A stretch of 64,000 nucleotides of DNA, from NCBI RefSeq assembly GCF_018215265.2, contig NZ_CP136562.1, positions 2,108,001 through 2,172,000 on the forward strand, in the 5' to 3' direction. A program made the position numbers and the translations under genes. Positions 16,840 through 27,219 of the stretch are shown here, piece after piece (positions within the stretch are counted from its first letter, which is position 1; each line of letters starts with the position of its first letter). The notes below the pieces were generated by a model, which did no database searches, had not been told where the DNA came from, and worked only from the letters and a program-made list of their open reading frames with translations. Source of the DNA: Paenarthrobacter sp. GOM3. GTDB taxonomy: Bacteria > Actinomycetota > Actinomycetes > Actinomycetales > Micrococcaceae.

Positions 16840-17577
16840 GTGAGCTCCATGTGGCAGGTCGCGGAAGTGGTCGGCGGTACGGACGAAACCGACACAGCGC
16901 GGACCATACGGCTCCGGGTGGAGGGCCTGATGGGACACCTGGCGGGCCAGCACATCGACATCCGACTTACCGCCGACGACGGGTACACCGCCATCCGCTC
17001 CTACTCGGTGGCGTCTGCCGATATGGATGGGCATCTGGAAATTACCGTTGATGAACTGCCCGACGGCGAAGTGTCGCCCTATCTTGTCCGCAACCTGGCC
17101 GTGGGGGACCAGTTGGAAATTCGCGGACCCGTAGGCGGCTGGTTTGTCTGGCGGCCCAGCAGGGAGAACCCTGTGCAGCTGATCGGGGGAGGGTCCGGCG
17201 TGGTGCCACTGATGTCCATGATCCGCGCCCATCAGGCTTCCGGCAACGCGTCCCCATTCCGGTTGCTGTACTCCCTCAAGTCTCCCCACACGTTGCTCTA
17301 CCGGGAGGAGTTACGCCGGTTGGAGCGCGAATCGGCCAAGTTGACCGTCGACTATGTTTATACGCGTTCGACGCCGGAGGGCTGGCCGGTCATGCCGGCC
17401 CGCCTCACGGCCGACACCCTTTTGGCCAGGATCTTCCCTGCTGAGGAGAATCCCGACGTGTTCGTGTGCGGCCAAACGGTATTCGTGGAGGCCGTAGCGG
17501 ATTGGCTCGTGATGGCTGGCTATTCGGCAGAGTCGATACGAACCGAACGGTTTGGCGGGACGGGAGGCATCCAGTGA
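16840..17577 (+). CDS. FAD/NAD(P)-binding oxidoreductase, ferredoxin-NADP reductase type
   Basis: A 245-residue flavoprotein with the FNR fold and no iron-sulfur domain. The FAD motif is RSYSVAS, the nicotinamide-binding loop is IGGGSGVVPLMSM, and the C-terminal CGQTVFVEAVADWL carries the conserved Cys-Gly. It begins with GTG (or the ATG nine bases later), ten bases after the molybdopterin protein, and its stop overlaps the next start (GTGA). It is the probable redox partner of the sulfite-oxidase-like protein. Confidence 0.85.
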   Translation: MSSMWQVAEVVGGTDETDTARTIRLRVEGLMGHLAGQHIDIRLTADDGYTAIRSYSVASADMDGHLEITVDELPDGEVSPYLVRNLAVGDQLEIRGPVGGWFVWRPSRENPVQLIGGGSGVVPLMSMIRAHQASGNASPFRLLYSLKSPHTLLYREELRRLERESAKLTVDYVYTRSTPEGWPVMPARLTADTLLARIFPAEENPDVFVCGQTVFVEAVADWLVMAGYSAESIRTERFGGTGGIQ

Positions 17578-17906
17578 GCAGCGCCGACAACTTCGTTTTC
17601 CCCGAACCCGAGGATCAGGACATCGACGCAGGACCCCACGAGCCCATTCCGTATGTAGACGGAAACGCAGCGGCGGGCGCCCTGTCCGAAATCTTCCGGA
17701 TCGACATCATCGCCGCGCTCGGGCGCTGCAGGCACTGCGGTGCAGTACGCGCCTTTGGGGCGGCCATGGTCTTTACCGACGCGCCCGGAATAGTGGTGCG
17801 TTGCCGTGATTGCCAGGGCGTCCTGCTGCGGTTGGTACAGACGCCGACCAGATATTGGTTGGATCTGAGCGGGCTTAGCTATTTGGAGATCGACCGCGAG
17901 GAGTAG
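17574..17906 (+). CDS. DUF6510-type zinc-ribbon protein
   Basis: A 110-residue protein with two CxxC pairs, CRHCGAV and CRDCQGV, separated by about 28 residues, which form a likely zinc ribbon. The N-terminal 35 residues are acidic, and the segment YVDGNAAAGALSEIF is shared by DUF6510 proteins as I recall the family. The GTG start overlaps the reductase stop by four bases (GTGA), so it is the third member of this redox operon. Its function is unknown; zinc or metal binding is the only safe prediction. Confidence 0.7.
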   Translation: MSSADNFVFPEPEDQDIDAGPHEPIPYVDGNAAAGALSEIFRIDIIAALGRCRHCGAVRAFGAAMVFTDAPGIVVRCRDCQGVLLRLVQTPTRYWLDLSGLSYLEIDREE

Positions 17907-17963
17907 GACGTAGCCGGGATGCATCCCGGCAACGGGAACGGGTATTTTCTGACGGGAGTTACG

Positions 17964-18797
17964 ATGCGCGAAATAGCTCTTCCATCCGGTGAGGCTGTCC
18001 CAGTGCTCGGGATCGGAACCTGGGGCATGGGGGAGCACCCCGGCAACGCCGCCCGAGAGACAGCGGCGATCCATACGGCCCTGGACTTGGGAATGTCCGT
18101 AGTGGATACCGCGGAGATGTATGGCAATGGTGCGGCCGAGGAACTCGTCGGAACGGCGCTGGCAACACGGCGGCATGGAGCGTTCCTGGTCACCAAGGTC
18201 CTGCCGCATCACGCCACTTTGCGCGGAACCATGACCGCTTGTGAGGGTAGTCTCCGCCGCTTGGGAACGGACACCATCGACCTCTATCTGCTGCATTGGC
18301 GGGGCGGAGTTCCCTTGGCCGAAACACTCGAAGCCTTCGAAAACCTGCAGCGGGCCGGAAAAATCCGCTACTGGGGCGTCAGCAACCTCGATGTGGCGGA
18401 CATGAAAGAACTTGCGGGCTCGCCCGGCGGCCAGGACGTTGCGACCAACCAGGTGCTGTACAACCTGACCCGCCGGGGCATCGAGTTTGACCTATTGCCG
18501 CACTGCGTCGGGAGGGGTATCCCGGTTATGGCGTATTCGCCACTGGAGCAGGGGCGTATGCTGACTGATCCTGTGCTGGCCCGCGTCGCTTCAGAACATG
18601 GCACCAGTCCAGCGCAGATAGCGCTCGCCTGGGTGCTCAGGCAGCCTCTTGTCCTGGCAATTCCTAAAGCTTCAAGCCCGAAGCATGTCCAGGAATGTCA
18701 CCTGGCACTCGACGTTCGGCTCACTACCCGCGACTTGGCTGACCTGGATCGCGCCCATCCTCCACCCACCCACAAACGCGGGCTAGAGATGCTCTAG
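17964..18797 (+). CDS. Aldo/keto reductase
   Basis: A 277-residue AKR-family (beta/alpha)8 oxidoreductase. The catalytic tetrad is visible: Asp and Tyr in DTAEMYGNG, Lys in LVTKVLP, His in YLLHWRGG. The NADPH site is in LAIPKASSPKHV. The start is placed at MREIALPSG after GGGAGTT, 57 bases beyond the zinc-ribbon gene; an upstream in-frame ATG is less likely. It resembles the E. coli YeaE/YvgN-like group. The substrate is unknown. It converges with the next gene, leaving 24 bases between stops. Confidence 0.88.
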   Translation: MREIALPSGEAVPVLGIGTWGMGEHPGNAARETAAIHTALDLGMSVVDTAEMYGNGAAEELVGTALATRRHGAFLVTKVLPHHATLRGTMTACEGSLRRLGTDTIDLYLLHWRGGVPLAETLEAFENLQRAGKIRYWGVSNLDVADMKELAGSPGGQDVATNQVLYNLTRRGIEFDLLPHCVGRGIPVMAYSPLEQGRMLTDPVLARVASEHGTSPAQIALAWVLRQPLVLAIPKASSPKHVQECHLALDVRLTTRDLADLDRAHPPPTHKRGLEML

Positions 18798-18821
18798 GGG
18801 ACCCGCTCGAGCACCGGGCCG

Positions 18822-19430
18822 TCAGCGACGCGCAGCCTTCCTGGCGGCGTTCTTCAGTGCTTTGCGGGACACAGGCTTCAGGGCTTTTCGCGCAGCCTCG
18901 TCGGCTAAGGCACGGTGGCGGCGGGCATCGATCACATCATTCCAGAGTGCCGTGGCAAAGGCTCCGCCGTCCTGTGCATACACGTTATACGGGTAGCCAG
19001 AAAAGGCCGCGGGCGGTGTCTCCGCGCGGAGACCGGTTCCGGATGCCCGCGCTACGGCGTCGGCTATGGCCCACGTCTCGGTCAGGTGGGGCGTGAGGTT
19101 CTCCTGCACAAAGGCGTTGGCGTCGGGGGACTGCGCAGCGCGTTCCAGCAGGGAGTCAAGCCGTTCTGCGAGCAACTCGGAGGCCGCATCCTGGAGTGGG
19201 GTTCCGTCAGCCGTGGCCGCTTCAAGACTGGCTTCCTGTTCGGCGACGGCGTCGGCCCAGTCGCTGGTCAGGCGGAACGTCTGCAACGTGGGGAACCACA
19301 CGATTGCCCCTGTGGCGTGGTTGTGGATGTGCTGCAGGCCGCTGGTCTTCTCCGTGGCCGCGTGGTCATGACCAGCGGTGTCGGCGTCAGCCAGTACTTC
19401 GGACAAGGTCTTCGTGGGTGTCGGGTTCAT
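18822..19430 (-). CDS. Hypothetical protein with basic C-terminus
   Basis: A 202-residue protein that I cannot assign. Residues 30-65 read HIHNHATGAIVWFPTLQTF, followed by an acidic Ala/Glu-rich helical stretch (75-110), a more conserved-looking core (TETWAIADAVARASG, GYPYNVYAQDG), and a Lys/Arg/Ala tail (RKALKPVSRKALKNAARKAA) resembling histone-like tails. That tail suggests nucleic-acid contact. It has no signal or membrane segment. Confidence 0.6.
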   Translation of the reverse strand: MNPTPTKTLSEVLADADTAGHDHAATEKTSGLQHIHNHATGAIVWFPTLQTFRLTSDWADAVAEQEASLEAATADGTPLQDAASELLAERLDSLLERAAQSPDANAFVQENLTPHLTETWAIADAVARASGTGLRAETPPAAFSGYPYNVYAQDGGAFATALWNDVIDARRHRALADEAARKALKPVSRKALKNAARKAARR

Positions 19431-19549
19431 GGTGATGACTGGGTGCTTCCTGTAGGGCGGGGCGTCGCTTCGTTCATCAACACAACCGACGGCGGGGACT
19501 GACTATTCCGTTTAGGCGTCGCGGCCGGAGCTCGGGGAGTTGAGTCGCC

Positions 19550-19790
19550 TACCGTGTCGGCCGCGAGGAAGCATCGGCGAGCTCGGCAAAGGCTGCGTGG
19601 TCGGAGATGTCTCCTTGGTGGCTGGTCACGTCGTGGCCCTCGCCACGTAACTGGGCGGTGACGACATCCACGGTCTCTGCGTTGTCCCCGTCCCGCTAGT
19701 TGGTCAATGCGGTCAAGCACGTTGGTGGTGAAGGTGATGTCGGCAAAGCCGGCGCCCGCAACTCCGCATTCGAAGATATGTTCTAATCTT
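19550..19790 (-). pseudogene. Frameshifted gene remnant, family unknown
   Basis: On the minus strand one frame reads FECGVAGAGFADITFTTNVL and then DRIDQLAG. A +1 shift there continues in another frame as RDGDNAETVDVVTAQLRGEG and HDVTSHQGDISDHAAFAELA, ending at TAG. Both stretches look like real protein, so a short gene seems to have decayed by frameshift. There is no start with a ribosome binding site. It fills most of the 365-base gap between 19430 and 19796. I do not recognise the family, and the call is tentative. Confidence 0.35.
19770..19785. promoter_or_regulatory. Candidate LexA (SOS) box
   Basis: TCGAAGATATGTTCTA matches the actinobacterial LexA consensus TCGAAC-N4-GTTCGA at 10 of 12 defined positions. 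It lies ten bases upstream of the ATG at 19796, a position where LexA would block transcription. The identification is by consensus only. Confidence 0.5.
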
Positions 19791-19795
19791 GTCTT

Positions 19796-20077
19796 ATGAG
19801 ACCTAAGCAAGACTCCAATGCTTTCGCCCGCATGATGGCCCAGACGGCCGCGGACGATAACCACCCCAAGCCTGACGACGGCAAGATCATTGAAATGGAA
19901 GCTGGAAGCCAGCCGTTGGTGCGGGTCAGTGAGATCTATGGGCGGGCGATCAAGTACACGCGGTCGTATGGCTTGGTCGAGTGGGTCGATGATCAGCGGG
20001 TCTATCACGTTCAGTGGTTCCCGGCGGGGCAGGTCAAGCGGGTGGATCAGGAGGGGTGGAGGGGAAGGCCGCTCTAG
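19796..20077 (+). CDS. Small conserved-looking hypothetical protein, possibly SOS-induced
   Basis: A 93-residue soluble protein: acidic N-terminal half, then IYGRAIKYTRSYGLVEWVDD and VYHVQWFPAGQVKRVDQEGW, which look like an SH3/KOW-type beta barrel of the kind that recurs in small nucleic-acid-binding proteins. No named family is recognised. A LexA-like palindrome sits directly before the start, suggesting a DNA-damage role. There is no Y-family polymerase beside it. The next 320 bases contain no gene. Confidence 0.6.
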   Translation: MRPKQDSNAFARMMAQTAADDNHPKPDDGKIIEMEAGSQPLVRVSEIYGRAIKYTRSYGLVEWVDDQRVYHVQWFPAGQVKRVDQEGWRGRPL

Positions 20078-20399
20078 TTCGGAATGCAGTGCCATTGCTG
20101 ATTTCGCCATCTCCCGGCGGACGCCTCCGTGCCCCACGCGTCAGCGCATCCGCGTAGGTATCCTGCTCTGGTTTGTGGGCGCAAAACGAGTACTGACTAC
20201 TCGTGCGGACCGCCCGCCCAGGGTCTTTAGTTAGAGAAGCGGATTCTGCAGGCAACGGCGAATGTCCCCCAACCTCGCTGGGTTGCTTGCAGCGGGTCCG
20301 CCCGCCAGGGCCGGATAGCGGTACCCAGAAGCCTATCCGGCCCTCGGCATGACCCGGCAAAGCCTCACGCCCTTCACTTCGCCCCAAAATTGATGACCC
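20078..20399. other. Gene-free stretch with inverted repeats
   Basis: No supportable gene here. It holds a short inverted repeat, ACGAGTA-CTGAC-TACTCGT (20186-20204), and the larger hairpin annotated separately at 20307-20344. Confidence 0.6.
20307..20344. terminator. Hairpin, probable terminator between converging units
   Basis: A perfect 12-bp stem (AGGGCCGGATAG / CTATCCGGCCCT) with a 14-base loop; further out CGGGTC pairs with GACCCG. It lies between the small gene ending at 20077 and the tetR ending at 20400. It lacks a T-tract, so a terminator role is only likely. Confidence 0.55.
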
Positions 20400-21011
20400 T
20401 CAGCCTATGGGCCACCAGTCCGGAAGCAGTTCGCGCAGGTCGGCGAGGAATTCGTCGACGGTTCGGGGTGAGGCTTCCAAAAGGCGCGACTCCAAGGCGC
20501 CCACCACACCGTAAGCGATGAAGCGGGCCACCATGGGTGGTGGTACTTCGCGGCCGCCCGGTGCCGGTATTTCGATGGCCCGACGGGCGAGCAGTAGGCG
20601 GACTGATGCCTCGAAGTGGGATCCGAGCATCGCGTGCAGCCCGCCGCTGCCGGTGTCCGTGACCAAACCCCGGCGGTAAATGTTTCGGTGCCGGTCTACG
20701 TGCCTGGCAACATCGGCAGTGACCGCGAGGACGGCCGGACCGATGTCGCTTCCCGCGCTGAGGTGGGCTTCGCGGAGGGCGTCCAGCTCCTCGGATAAAA
20801 CCTGCCGGAGCAGCGCTGCAGGAGATGCGGCGTGCTGGTAGAACGTTGATCTGTTGACCCCGGCAGTGGAGGCGACCTGCCCTACGGACAGCGTTCCGGC
20901 GTCGTGCTCTGATGCCAGGTCCAAGATGGCCGCCGCCAGCTTCTCGCGGCTACGCCGGGCCCGGGGATCACGGTAGGCAGGCGCTTCAGCGTCCTGATTC
21001 GGTTCCAACAT
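20400..21011 (-). CDS. TetR-family transcriptional regulator
   Basis: A 203-residue TetR-type protein. The helix-turn-helix is TLSVGQVASTAGVNRSTFYQ followed by HAASPAALL. A helical ligand domain follows, with a C-terminal Trp-rich end (ELLPDWWPIG). The start at MLEPNQDA is chosen; an upstream ATG would add 20 Arg-rich residues that look untranslated. It is divergent from the alcohol dehydrogenase, with a strong palindrome between the two genes. Confidence 0.85.
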   Translation of the reverse strand: MLEPNQDAEAPAYRDPRARRSREKLAAAILDLASEHDAGTLSVGQVASTAGVNRSTFYQHAASPAALLRQVLSEELDALREAHLSAGSDIGPAVLAVTADVARHVDRHRNIYRRGLVTDTGSGGLHAMLGSHFEASVRLLLARRAIEIPAPGGREVPPPMVARFIAYGVVGALESRLLEASPRTVDEFLADLRELLPDWWPIG

Positions 21012-21085
21012 TGTGCAGGTCACACTCCAAAGTGATCTTGGCCTCCGGCGGTGGCAAATCGGCCGCTTCAAGCGTACCGTTCTAA

Positions 21086-21107
21086 CTATCCAACATATGT
21101 CGGATAG
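21086..21107. promoter_or_regulatory. TetR operator palindrome
   Basis: A 22-base palindrome with one mismatched pair: arms CTATCC and GGATAG around a CATATG centre. It lies in the 210-base gap between tetR and the dehydrogenase, 75 bases before the tetR start. A second GGATAG follows at 21110. It is the likely binding site of the adjacent TetR. Confidence 0.7.
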
Positions 21108-21220
21108 ATGGATAGATCCATCGTGCTAAAGGACGTCGACGGCGGATCCGCCGCCCGCTGATTCAGGCAACAAAGACTTCACGCAACAAGAGATTGCAAC
21201 AGAGACAAGAAGGGCATCAA

Positions 21221-22264
21221 ATGCGCGCGATCGTATTCAAAGAGTGGAAGCAGTTCCCCGAACTCGAGGACGTCGCCCGGCCTGTACCCGGGCCGGGCGA
21301 AGTGCTACTGAAGGTTGCGGGTGCTGGTGCCTGCCACTCGGACGTCAGCATCTTCCAGGACTTCACCGCCGAGGTTCCCGGGAACATGGCCAAGGGCTTC
21401 GTACTGGGCCACGAGAACTCGGGCTGGGTTGAGGAACTGGGGCCGGGCGTTGAGGGCATCGAAATAGGTGGCGCATACCTGGTCTACGGGCCCATCGGTT
21501 GTGGCCACTGCAAGGCCTGCTCCCGCGGCCAGGACACCTACTGCGAGAACGCCGCGACCAACCCCTACCTTGGCATTGGCTTGGGCCGCGACGGCGGAAT
21601 GGCCGAATACGTCACAGTACCCGTCCGCAACCTGATCCCGCTTGGCGATGCGGACCCGATCGCCGCGGCGCCGCTCGCAGACGCAGCCCTGACGCCTTAC
21701 CACGCCATCAAGAAGGCGCTGCCGCACCTGAACGGCGGTGGCCGGTTCGCACTGGTGGTTGGACTTGGCGGCTTGGGCCAGATCGCCGTCCAGATCCTGA
21801 GGGCGCTGACGGGCGCCACCATTATTGCCACCGATATGAAGCCCGAAGCGATGGCCAAGGCTGAAGCGGCAGGGGCCTTGACGGTCCCTGGCGGTCCCGA
21901 CCAGGTTTCACGGATCCGGGAAATCACCGGTGGACGCGGCGTGGACGCTGCCTTCGACTTCGTCGGCGTGACTCCTACGATCGCCACCGCCACCGGCTCC
22001 ATGGCGCAGGGCGGCCGGCTGACCGTCGTCGGGATTGCCGGCGGCCTGCATGAGTGGACCTTCTTCAACACGCCCTACGAATCCACTATCACCAACACCT
22101 ACTGGGGCACCATCGAGGAGCTTCATGAAGTTGTGGACATGTACCGGGCGGGGCAAATCGTCCCCGAGATCGAGACCTTTAGCCTCACGGATGGACTCAC
22201 GGCGTACCGCAAACTGGCCGACGGACAGCTCAGTGCCCGCGCAGTAGTCGTCCCACACCAATAA
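21221..22264 (+). CDS. Zinc-dependent NAD(P) alcohol dehydrogenase
   Basis: A 347-residue medium-chain alcohol dehydrogenase. The catalytic zinc set is Cys in GACHSDVS and His-Glu in LGHENSGWV; the structural zinc cysteines are in GCGHCKACSRGQDTYC; the Rossmann motif is VVGLGGLGQIA. This pattern matches AdhD/NADP-linked aryl or aliphatic alcohol dehydrogenases of actinobacteria. AAGAAGGGC precedes the ATG. It is regulated, by inference, by the divergent TetR. A terminator follows at 22389. Confidence 0.88.
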   Translation: MRAIVFKEWKQFPELEDVARPVPGPGEVLLKVAGAGACHSDVSIFQDFTAEVPGNMAKGFVLGHENSGWVEELGPGVEGIEIGGAYLVYGPIGCGHCKACSRGQDTYCENAATNPYLGIGLGRDGGMAEYVTVPVRNLIPLGDADPIAAAPLADAALTPYHAIKKALPHLNGGGRFALVVGLGGLGQIAVQILRALTGATIIATDMKPEAMAKAEAAGALTVPGGPDQVSRIREITGGRGVDAAFDFVGVTPTIATATGSMAQGGRLTVVGIAGGLHEWTFFNTPYESTITNTYWGTIEELHEVVDMYRAGQIVPEIETFSLTDGLTAYRKLADGQLSARAVVVPHQ

Positions 22265-22388
22265 AGGTTTGCGTAGAACCGGGCGAAGGTATTACTGTCT
22301 TGCTACTGCAACCGGCATGGGCCACGTGGCCCGGGGAGGAGGAGCGCATCACCGCTGACCAATCCAAGCATCATGTCCCGTACCCGTT

Positions 22389-22412
22389 GAAAGCCCCTTC
22401 CAAGGGGCTTTC
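22389..22412 (+). terminator. Hairpin terminator after the alcohol dehydrogenase
   Basis: A perfect 11-bp stem, GAAAGCCCCTT / AAGGGGCTTTC, around CC, about 125 bases after the stop of the dehydrogenase. A short T-rich stretch follows. Confidence 0.65.
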
Positions 22413-22448
22413 CCTATGTGTAGGAGTAGTCTTGGGGGAGAGGTATCG

Positions 22449-22460
22449 TAAGTATGCTTA
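22449..22460. promoter_or_regulatory. TAAG-N4-CTTA element before the desaturase operon
   Basis: TAAGTATGCTTA lies 76 bases before the reductase start, followed by TGATAT, a possible -10. The same TAAG-N4-CTTA palindrome occurs before katE and before the hydrolase at 54084. Confidence 0.5.
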
Positions 22461-22535
22461 TGATATTTCTGTTAGCGGACATTCCGGCCGACGCGGTTGG
22501 GGGTCCTTGTTTTCCCTCGTTTCGAAGAGTAGCCC

Positions 22536-23636
22536 ATGTTCAACTTTCGGCCGCTGGCCCGCATCGCCTCGGTTTTAACCACGCCGCTTGCCCCGGAAGA
22601 CGTCCTGGCGCTGTTTAACCCGGTCTATTCGTCGCGCCAGTTGCGCGGAGTCGTCACCAAGGTAGTCCAGGAAACTGCGCAGTCGGTGACAATCTTCTTC
22701 CGGCCCGGCCGTGGCTGGCACGCCCACCTCGCGGGCCAGTGGGCAAGGATCGGCGTTGAGCTCAACGGGGTCCGCCAGTGGCGTTCCTATTCCCTGAGTG
22801 CGCCGGCAGGCGAGGACCCCGCTATTACAGTCACTGATGTCGGGGCTGTATCGGGAGCGCTGGTTCGAGAGACCAAGGTTGGCGACGTACTCTTCCTGGC
22901 CCCGCCCCAGGGCGACTTCGTCCTGCCGGAGCACCCACGCTCCCTTCTCATGCTCACTGCGGGAAGCGGCATCACTCCCGTCATGTCAATGATTCGGACC
23001 CTTGTCCCCAGCCGCCCCGACGCGGATGTTGTGTTGATCCATTCCTCCCGCGTGGAAGATGAGAGTATTTTCCGTGAAGAGCTGGCCGAGCTTGCTGATC
23101 AGTTTCCCAATTTCCGCCTGGTTCAGTGGCACACGGGCGGTCGCGGACGTCTGAGCTTCACGTCTCCGGCTGCCCTTGAGGAAATTTGCCCGGACTGGAA
23201 GGAGCGGGCCGCATATGCCTGCGGCCCCGAGAGCTTCCTGGATGATGCCGAGGCGCTGTGGAACGAAGCCGCGCTGACAGCTGCCGCCACCTCGGGGGAG
23301 GCAGGCACCGGCGGAGCTGCGGAGGGCTCACTCACCATCGAACGGTTCAGCACCGACCTTACGAGGGGTGGCGGCGGTGAAGGTGGCTTGGTCACCTTCG
23401 AAGCATCGGACCGTGAGGTCATGGCCGACGGCGGCGTCCCCCTTCTTGACGTCGGGGAGGATGCAGGCGTCCTCATGCCCAGTGGCTGCCGCATGGGCAT
23501 CTGTCACAGCTGCCTGACTCCGCTGCTTTCGGGCAACGTCCGGGACCTGCGCACCGGTGAGGTGCACGGGGAACCGGGCGAACTCATCCAAACGTGTGTC
23601 TCGGCAGCCGCCGGGCCCGTCAACCTCAAACTCTGA
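22536..23636 (+). CDS. Ferredoxin reductase, electron donor of the fatty acid desaturase
   Basis: A 366-residue reductase with FAD (RSYSLSAP), NAD (TAGSGITPVMSMI) and C-terminal plant-type 2Fe-2S domains (CRMGICHSCL plus a Cys in LIQTCVSAA). This order matches the NADPH oxidoreductase that donates electrons to the mycobacterial acyl-CoA delta9 desaturase DesA3. The desaturase gene follows 13 bases downstream, supporting that pairing. An acidic and Gly-rich linker (about 250-280) separates the NAD and 2Fe-2S domains. Confidence 0.88.
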   Translation: MFNFRPLARIASVLTTPLAPEDVLALFNPVYSSRQLRGVVTKVVQETAQSVTIFFRPGRGWHAHLAGQWARIGVELNGVRQWRSYSLSAPAGEDPAITVTDVGAVSGALVRETKVGDVLFLAPPQGDFVLPEHPRSLLMLTAGSGITPVMSMIRTLVPSRPDADVVLIHSSRVEDESIFREELAELADQFPNFRLVQWHTGGRGRLSFTSPAALEEICPDWKERAAYACGPESFLDDAEALWNEAALTAAATSGEAGTGGAAEGSLTIERFSTDLTRGGGGEGGLVTFEASDREVMADGGVPLLDVGEDAGVLMPSGCRMGICHSCLTPLLSGNVRDLRTGEVHGEPGELIQTCVSAAAGPVNLKL

Positions 23637-23649
23637 GGAGTACAACCGC

Positions 23650-24810
23650 ATGTCAGTAGTTTCAGCCAAAAGTGTAGCCCCCGCCGTCGGGCTCAAGACG
23701 CGGCCCGGCGCCCTTGCTGAGGCGGGCAGCCCCACAGTGCGTCCACCGGCCGCCGCGCACCTGAGTGATGAGCAAGTAGCTGAACTTGGCCGTGAACTCG
23801 ATGCCATCCGCGACGACATCCTGGCCAAACGCGGCTCCACCGATGCTGCGTACATCAGGCGCATGATCAAGATCCAGCGTGGTTTGGAAGTTTCCGGGCG
23901 GGCTGCGCTGCTGGTCAGCAAGAACAAGGCCGCCTGGATCACCGGAACAGCCCTCCTGAGCGTGGCCAAGATCCTCGAGAACATGGAACTCGGCCACAAC
24001 ATCCTCCACGGCCAGTGGGACTGGATGCGCGATCCGGACATCCACTCCACCACATGGGAATGGGACTTCGTTACCCCCTCGCGCTCATGGCAGCACACGC
24101 ATAACGATCTTCACCACCGCTGAACCAACGTTGTAGGCAAGGACCGCGACGTCGGGTACAACCTCTTGCGGATGGATCCCGACCAGGAATGGAAGCCCTT
24201 CAACCTGGGCAATCCGCTCTACAACGCCCTGCTGGCGCCCGTTTTCGAGTGGGGTATAGCCATTTACGATCTGGAGATCCCCGAGTACAAGGAGGGCCTG
24301 AAGTCCAAGGAGGCCATGAACAAGGACCTCAAGGCGCTGGGGCGTAAAGCTGTCAAGCAGTTCGCCAAGGACTACGCAGCTACACCGGCTTTGGCCATGC
24401 TCACGGGTTCAGGTAAGCAAGCCCTCTACGGCACCCTCGTGGCCAACGCCGTACGGAACGTCTGGGCGCACGCGGTCATTTTCTGCGGGCACTTCCCGGA
24501 GGGAACGGACACGTTTACCGAGGAAATGGTCGAAGGTGAAACCCGCGGCGACTGGTACGTGCGTCAGATGATCGGATCCGCAAACATCTCAGGCCCACGG
24601 TTCATGCACCTCATGACGGGAAACCTGTCGCATCAGATCGAGCACCACCTCTTCCCGGACCTTCCCTCGAACCGGTATTCGGAGATTGCACCGAAGGTTC
24701 GCGACATCTGCCAACGCTTCGACCTGAAGTACACCACTGGGCCGCTGTTGAAGCAGGTCGGCTCAGCGTGGGCCAAAGTCTTCAAGCTCGCTCTTCCGCC
24801 AAAGCGTTAG
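23650..24810 (+). pseudogene. Acyl-CoA/fatty acid desaturase with in-frame TGA
   Basis: A membrane di-iron desaturase of 386 codons interrupted by TGA at 24121-24123. The reading frame is identical on both sides: HTHNDLHHR, stop, then TNVVGKDRDVGYN. All three histidine boxes are intact (GHNILHG, HNDLHH, HQIEHH). Relatives have an aromatic residue, usually Trp or Tyr, at the stop, so TGG to TGA is the simplest change. Translation would stop after the second box and before the third, abolishing activity unless the stop is read through. The paired reductase upstream is intact. A sequencing error is the main alternative. Confidence 0.85.
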
Positions 24811-24820
24811 AGCAGGATCG

Positions 24821-25084
24821 CTAGCTGCCCGGCATCCCTTCCATTGCCCAGGCGATGAGGGTTAGTTCGAATTCGTGGGGCTTTAGCGCCTCGTGCACGT
24901 AGGCATCCAGTTCGACGGGGGTGGCATTGCCGCCTTCCGCCCAGTATTTGATCCATAACTGTTCAAGCGTGATGGCCTCTCGTTGGAGAAGGTTTCGAGC
25001 TGATTGTCGTGGGTCCATTGCTGCTGTCCCGTTGCCGTCGGGGGCCTCCTTCAGAGCTTGATGCGCAGGCTCCTTACTATTCAC
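24821..25084 (-). CDS. Small hypothetical protein
   Basis: Up to 87 residues. The convincing part is the last 65: MDPRQSARNLLQREAITLEQ, then LWIKYWAEGGNATPVELDAY and a helical end. Start choice is open. A GTG gives 87 residues with no ribosome binding site, while the ATG at 25018 has GGGA nine bases upstream and gives 65. I recognise a common actinobacterial small-protein pattern but no function. Confidence 0.55.
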   Translation of the reverse strand: MNSKEPAHQALKEAPDGNGTAAMDPRQSARNLLQREAITLEQLWIKYWAEGGNATPVELDAYVHEALKPHEFELTLIAWAMEGMPGS

Positions 25085-25135
25085 CGTAAACTCTGCGCCC
25101 CAAGACGGGCAAATGCCACTGGCTATTTCGGTGCT

Positions 25136-27132
<1,997 letters not shown>

Positions 27133-27219
27133 GTTCCCAAGGCTACGACGTCCACGCGTTGCGAGGGATGCCCTGTTGGTACGCCCCTCAGCGGTGACTC
27201 CCATAACTGGCGTCATTGA

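Noticed and set aside
19427..20137. Long minus-strand open frame over the 93-residue gene
   Set aside because: Only its central part contains plausible protein, which I report as a frameshifted remnant; the rest mirrors the plus-strand gene.
20186..20204. ACGAGTA/TACTCGT inverted repeat as an operator
   Set aside because: It is not close to any start codon and no regulator gene is placed to use it, so I record it only as a feature of the gene-free stretch.
24121..24123. Selenocysteine at the TGA codon of the desaturase
   Set aside because: Desaturases of this family use Trp or Tyr here, not Cys, and no SECIS-like context or Sec machinery is seen in the window.
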